Shown here piece after piece: positions 5,684-8,109 of a stretch of DNA of 8,109 nt. Below the pieces are notes generated by a model. It was given only the letters and a program-made list of their open reading frames with translations. It did no database searches and was not told the origin of the DNA. Each line of letters begins with the position of its first letter. The stretch's first letter is position 1. This DNA comes from an uncultured bacterium (GTDB lineage Bacteria; Verrucomicrobiota; Kiritimatiellia; RFP12; UBA1067): contig URIT01000137.1 of the NCBI GenBank assembly GCA_900547945.1, positions 1 through 8,109 of the forward strand. Direction: 5' to 3'. The translations under genes were made by a program, and so were the position numbers.

Positions 5684-6052
5684 ATGAAAGGTCAAGTACT
5701 ATCTCTCGAGGACGCGATGAAGCTGAAGCGGCTCTGCCGCGGTCGGCTGAGCGTCAGCAATTCCGCGAAAAACGGCCGACAGTTCCACTGCCTACAGTAT
5801 CGGCGGAAGACGAAACACGTCTCGAAATACATCCCGGCAACGGAGTTGGAGGCGTATCGCGAGGCGACGGAGAACTATCGCCTTTTCATGGAGGCGGTAG
5901 ACGCGTACATCGAAGAACTCTCTGCACAAACGGCAGGGGAAATCAGGAAAGAGGCGAAGTCATGCAAGAAAGACAAGGGCTTGAAGAGCGCGTCCCGCTC
6001 TTTGCCGCAAGGTGCGTCAACGTCTGCGAAGCCATCCCTGCGAAACGACTGA
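5684..6052 (+). CDS. DUF6788-like small basic protein
   Basis: The 122-residue protein resembles DUF6788-type proteins, which have a short Cys/Gly-rich strand region, a YVPKEL-like motif, then helices with WIENYR-like residues. Here: LCRGRLSVSNSAKNGRQFHCLQY (about 17-39), HVSKYIPATELEAYREATENYRLF (45-68), then a helix to about residue 92. The last 30 residues are low-complexity Lys/Ser-rich and overlap the next gene, so they may be under little constraint. The family has no established function that I can name. An alternative start is the ATG at 5717, with GAGGA 4 nt before it; the first ATG at 5684 has no ribosome binding site and would need a leaderless or very short-leader mRNA. It is divergent from the transposase remnant and overlaps the four-helix-bundle gene by 91 nt. 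Confidence 0.6.
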   Translation: MKGQVLSLEDAMKLKRLCRGRLSVSNSAKNGRQFHCLQYRRKTKHVSKYIPATELEAYREATENYRLFMEAVDAYIEELSAQTAGEIRKEAKSCKKDKGLKSASRSLPQGASTSAKPSLRND

Positions 6053-6345
6053 AAGCCGGGCATTTCAAGGACCAGCTTTTCCGAAGCGCCACGAGCGTCT
6101 CGGCGAATTACGCGGAAGCCGAAGAGCCCGAGTCGCGAAAGGATTTCATCCATAAAATGAAGGTCGCGATGAAGGAACTCGCAGAGTCGCGATCATGGCT
6201 ACGCATCATCGCGGCAAGTGGCTATCTCGACAAGAAGCGGCTCGATCCGCTGATCGAGGAGTCAAAGGAGTTGACGAAGATGATGGGCGCGAGCGTCGCG
6301 ACGGCACGGCGAAAGCTCGAACAAAAAGGCAATACGGAAATCTGA
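5962..6345 (+). CDS. Four-helix-bundle protein (TIGR02436 / S23-like family)
   Basis: The 127-residue, nearly all-helical protein matches the family related to the ORFs of 23S rRNA intervening sequences and to the Avd proteins of diversity-generating retroelements. Diagnostic stretches are HFKDQLFRSATSVSANYAEA (34-53), ESRKDFIHKMKVAMKELAES (57-76) and RSWLRIIAASGYLDKKRLD (77-95). The fold usually forms a basic pentameric barrel that can bind nucleic acid. The start at 5962 is supported by AGGAAAGAGG ending 7 nt upstream. It overlaps the DUF6788-like frame by 91 nt, suggesting translational coupling. No rRNA, reverse transcriptase or variable-repeat target is in the window, so neither the rRNA nor the retroelement role is indicated. 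It lies between repeat arms, 20 bp from the right arm. Confidence 0.88.
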   Translation: MQERQGLEERVPLFAARCVNVCEAIPAKRLKAGHFKDQLFRSATSVSANYAEAEEPESRKDFIHKMKVAMKELAESRSWLRIIAASGYLDKKRLDPLIEESKELTKMMGASVATARRKLEQKGNTEI

Positions 6346-6365
6346 GGCGCGTAACGGGCGGTGCG

Positions 6366-6504
6366 GACACTGGCACTCACCACTCACCACCGCACACTGC
6401 CCGCTTGCACACTTGCACATTTGCACATTAAGGGAAGAGGCGCTTCGCCCGTTGCGGCGCAGCGCCATTCAGGAATTAACTCAATTTCAAATTGGTCAGC
6501 CCTG
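6366..6504. repeat. Right arm of the long inverted repeat (139 bp)
   Basis: Reverse complement of 4576-4707 with one substitution and one additional 7-bp unit: CACTCAC occurs twice (6374-6380, 6381-6387) against once in the left arm. It contains three 8-bp (C/T)TTGCACA units (6404-6427) and the hairpin 6439-6466. The outer end reads CAGCCCTG at 6497-6504. Positions 6505-6541 beyond it hold nothing recognisable before the next gene's stop codon. Confidence 0.95.
6439..6466. repeat. Imperfect 28-nt hairpin in the right arm
   Basis: GGCGCT (6439-6444) pairs with AGCGCC (6461-6466) and, inside, CGCC (6446-6449) with GGCG (6456-6459). It lies 76 nt downstream of the aldolase-like gene's stop on the minus strand and could impede transcription, but no T-tract is present. 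Confidence 0.8.
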
Positions 6505-6541
6505 CGTCCGCTGGTCATGCGGGAAGCAGCCGGCGCGGGGC

Positions 6542-7663
6542 CTAGTGCGTGCGGATGAAGCGGAGCATGTCGTCGTAGCACTCGTCGAGCTCGGCCTTCT
6601 GGTCGGCCGTCAGCGTCACGTCCACGAGCTTCCACTTTTTGCTGTCACCCACGGCCACCGTGCCCTGTTCCTTCTTCTCGGCCTTCAGGTACTCGCGCGA
6701 GACGGTCGTCTCGAAGACGCCCTGGCGCTTGAGGTAGTAGAGCGAATAGCCGCGCAGGCCGCCCGGGTAGTTGCGCTGGTCGATGAGGAGGCGCAGGAGC
6801 GCGTAGGCCGCCGTGAGCGTCCCCTTCGGGTCGCGGTCCTCCATCTGCCGCCAGATGTACCCGAGGAGCGGCGCGTAGGCGCAGCGCTCCGTGACGAGCC
6901 CCTCGCTGCCGCAGCGCCGGCTCTGGTGCAGCCACTGCCAGCCGCCCCAGGCGCTGAAGACGGTGTGGATGACGGGCTTGGCGGCATTCTCCTGCTTCAT
7001 GCGCTCGTTCGCCTGCGCCCCGCCGCTCTCCTCCTTGATGTAGCCGAACGTCTTCGGCCACTTCCGCGCGAGATCGATCAGCAGCTTGACCTCCGGCGCG
7101 GGGCACGTCGCGTTGACGGCCGTCTGGATGATCACGGGGCGCGTCGCCACCGCGCCGAGGCGCTCGAAGTAGTCGCGGATGTCGGCCTGCGTCTTGCCCG
7201 TGTCCGGCGGGCGCGAGATCATCGCGACGAATGTCTTCGGGTGGCGCTTCGCCACCTCCTCGATGGCCTTCGCCTCCTTGATCATCTGCTCCCACGTCGG
7301 CCCGTTGCAGCCGAGGCAGCACACGCAGTCGCGCCCCTCCAGCGCCTTCGCGCACGCCTCGTACCCCTTCACCTTCTCCTCGAAGGTCAGCAGGTCGACG
7401 GCGTCGTTCGACTGGCACCAGATCACGCCCGGGCAGCCGCCGTCCGCCGTGAAGACGCAGCCGCGCGCGAGCGAGGCGTAGTCCACCGAGCCGTCCGCGT
7501 GGTACGGCGTCGAAAGGATCGGGAAGGGCCCGCGCATGCGCGGGTCGCCGCCGCCCGGCGCCTTTTCGACCGCCGTCGTCGCCTTCTTCGCCGCCGCCGT
7601 CGCCTGGCACCCCGCAAGCGCCGCCGTCGCAAGCCCCATCGTCAGGAAGTCACGTCTCTGCAT
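6542..7663 (-). CDS. Exported (Tat/lipoprotein) dihydrodipicolinate synthase-family protein
   Basis: The 373-residue protein begins MQRRDFLTMGLATAALAGC: a twin-arginine motif (RRDFL) and a lipobox LAGC (Cys19), predicting Tat export and lipid anchoring. After an Ala/Lys linker comes a DapA/NanA-type TIM barrel: PFPILSTPYHADGSVDYASL (47-66), LLTFEEKVKGYE (91-102) and GYIKEESGG with the probable Schiff-base Lys210. The usual GTTGE-like loop is replaced by CQSND (83-87), and the PviiYN-type Tyr segment reads PVIIQTAV, so the substrate is unlikely to be the standard DHDPS one. The barrel is followed by a C-terminal extension of about 80 residues. The start at 7663 has GAGGAGAG just upstream; a longer open frame to 7735 overlaps the previous gene. 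It is likely co-transcribed with the gene ending at 7695. Aldolase-type activity is inferred. Confidence 0.85.
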   Translation of the reverse strand: MQRRDFLTMGLATAALAGCQATAAAKKATTAVEKAPGGGDPRMRGPFPILSTPYHADGSVDYASLARGCVFTADGGCPGVIWCQSNDAVDLLTFEEKVKGYEACAKALEGRDCVCCLGCNGPTWEQMIKEAKAIEEVAKRHPKTFVAMISRPPDTGKTQADIRDYFERLGAVATRPVIIQTAVNATCPAPEVKLLIDLARKWPKTFGYIKEESGGAQANERMKQENAAKPVIHTVFSAWGGWQWLHQSRRCGSEGLVTERCAYAPLLGYIWRQMEDRDPKGTLTAAYALLRLLIDQRNYPGGLRGYSLYYLKRQGVFETTVSREYLKAEKKEQGTVAVGDSKKWKLVDVTLTADQKAELDECYDDMLRFIRTH

Positions 7664-7694
7664 GTTCTCTCTCCTCGTTCTTGTCGTTCTTTTC

Positions 7695-8109
7695 TTACTT
7701 CTTGAAGGTGATCCGATAGGCGAATGCCCGCGCATCCGCCGCGAGCGTCAGCACGTTCCCGTCCTGGTGCCAGGTCGGCGGCGCGGCCCCCTCCGTGGGT
7801 TCGAGCGCGTCGACGGCCGCGACGGCCGCGCCCGGCGCGCCGAACGCGGCGAGGTCGATCTCGGCCTTGAAGCCGTCCGAACCGGGGAGCGGCGTGAGCG
7901 TCCACGCACCCGCCGCCGGATGCGCGAGGCGGAACGAGCCGTCCGTCTTCACGCCGCCGAAGTCGACGGCGACGCCCGCGCGCTGCAGCTCCTGCACGAG
8001 GCGCACGCTGTCCTCCTGCAGCGGGCAGTTCTGTGTTGGGCAGCACAGTGTAAGCGTGATCATGGCACAGTGTGATGGGAGATGAGGAGGAGACGGAGGA
8101 GAAGAAACA
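7695..8109 (-). CDS. Unrecognised protein, C-terminal part (probably starts beyond the window)
   Basis: The frame is open from the window edge to a TAA at 7697-7695. A Met codon at 8063 would give 122 residues, but no ribosome binding site precedes it and the frame continues upstream through a Ser/Pro-rich low-complexity stretch. The start is therefore unresolved. The body (SVRLVQELQRAGVAVDFGG, GFKAEIDLAAFGAP, then PPTWHQDGNVLTLAADARAF) has one helix followed by alternating beta strands ending AYRITFKK, like the C-terminal beta-sandwich domain of a secreted or carbohydrate-active protein. No catalytic motif is seen. It lies 31 nt upstream of the aldolase-like gene on the same strand, probably in the same operon. 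Family and function are unknown. Confidence 0.55.
   Translation of the reverse strand, partial: VSSPPSPPHLPSHCAMITLTLCCPTQNCPLQEDSVRLVQELQRAGVAVDFGGVKTDGSFRLAHPAAGAWTLTPLPGSDGFKAEIDLAAFGAPGAAVAAVDALEPTEGAAPPTWHQDGNVLTLAADARAFAYRITFKK
8043..8109. repeat. Direct repeat GCACAGTGT and purine-rich tract
   Basis: GCACAGTGT occurs at 8043-8051 and 8065-8073. From 8074 to the edge the plus strand is almost all purine with repeated GAGGAG units. The tract weakens the case that 8063 is a true start codon. Confidence 0.6.

Larger units (their letters stand above)
4804..5685 (-). pseudogene. ISAs1-type transposase remnant, N-terminus lost and catalytic Asp mutated
   Basis: From about residue 68 the frame matches the C-terminal two thirds of ISAs1-family DDE transposases: FDREGCVVTIGAMGCQKKI, YVVAPKDDQKTFHEE, LYITSLPVDP, and AHWGIENRLHWTLDVTFGED with the catalytic Glu in WGIEN (residue 224), then a full C-terminus. 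The family reads TIDAMGCQ; here Asp is Gly86 (codon GGC), removing a catalytic residue. The N-terminal domain and the first catalytic Asp region (IDGKT in relatives) are missing. In their place is sequence from the divergent promoter region and four 9-bp tandem repeats, read as VMSVITVIMVIP. The true family length is about 370 residues against 293 here. The ATG at 5685-5683 overlaps the divergent gene's start, so it is probably not a genuine start. Not expected to be active. Confidence 0.85.
4576..6504. mobile_element. Inverted-arm unit with a dead ISAs1-type transposase and two passenger genes
   Basis: Two near-identical inverted arms with outer tips CAGGGCTG bound a 1929-bp unit. It holds a decayed transposase on the minus strand and a DUF6788-like / four-helix-bundle pair on the plus strand. 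The flanks (ending GGAACTCT on the left, starting CGTCCGCT on the right) show no target-site duplication. The unit may be a transposon with long terminal repeats that lost its duplication, or two inverted copies of a dispersed repeat enclosing an older insertion. At 132-139 bp the arms are far longer than the short terminal repeats usual for ISAs1-family elements. Confidence 0.5.

Noticed and set aside
5962..6345. Diversity-generating retroelement or 23S rRNA intervening sequence
   Set aside because: The four-helix-bundle family is linked to both, but no reverse transcriptase, template/variable repeat pair or rRNA sequence is present.
4566..6514. Target-site duplication around the inverted arms
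   Set aside because: The bases directly outside the arms (GGAACTCT on the left, CGTCCGCT on the right) do not match.
6413..7705. Long plus-strand open frame opposite the aldolase-like gene
   Set aside because: It begins within the repeat arm, has Arg/Ala/Leu-biased composition and no domain. The minus strand carries a signal peptide and TIM-barrel motifs.

Overview
The window comes from a GC-rich bacterial chromosome with an AT-richer accessory segment set into it. No rRNA or marker gene fixes the taxon. A Tat-type lipoprotein aldolase, a four-helix-bundle (TIGR02436-type) gene, an ISAs1-type transposase, a secreted protein opening with DFEGYAAG, and dense 7-8 bp tandem repeats next to GC-rich hairpins together suggest the PVC group, perhaps Kiritimatiellae-like Verrucomicrobiota. 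That placement is inference.

Backbone, all on the minus strand. At the left edge (1-404) is the start of a secreted protein with its own promoter. Positions 405-940 hold no gene but a striking block of short tandem repeats and hairpins (541-857). Next is a complete phosphomannomutase/phosphoglucomutase (941-2272) with an extended -10 promoter and a short hairpin-led leader. At the right end is a Tat/lipobox-tagged dihydrodipicolinate-synthase-fold protein (6542-7663), 31 nt downstream of the C-terminal part of an unrecognised protein (7695 to the window edge).

Accessory segment 1 (about 2372-4575, AT-richer, minus strand) is a three-gene operon behind one promoter. It encodes a HigB/RelE-like toxin (4150-4491), a HigA-type HTH fused to an ImmA/IrrE zinc peptidase (2991-4121), and an Mrr-like PD-(D/E)XK nuclease (from 2867). 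The nuclease is cut off at about 2372, and its frame then runs meaninglessly into the phosphomannomutase gene. This looks like a toxin-antitoxin or defence module that has lost its distal end.

Accessory segment 2 (4576-6504) is bounded by two nearly identical inverted arms of 132 and 139 bp. The arms differ by one base and one extra 7-bp repeat unit. Each carries three 8-bp TGTGCAA(A/G) units and a 28-nt imperfect hairpin, and both outer tips read CAGGGCTG. Between them lie a dead ISAs1-type transposase (N-terminus lost, catalytic Asp changed to Gly) and, divergently, a DUF6788-like gene overlapping a four-helix-bundle gene. The unit could be a transposon with passengers, an invertible segment, or two copies of a dispersed repeat around a decayed insertion sequence.

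The most notable features are the 541-857 repeat block and the inverted arms. They are unrelated in sequence but share one design, 7-8 bp tandem units next to a GC-rich hairpin, and one of them encloses a four-helix-bundle gene. The HigB / HigA-ImmA / Mrr-like operon is the second candidate for a system worth testing.
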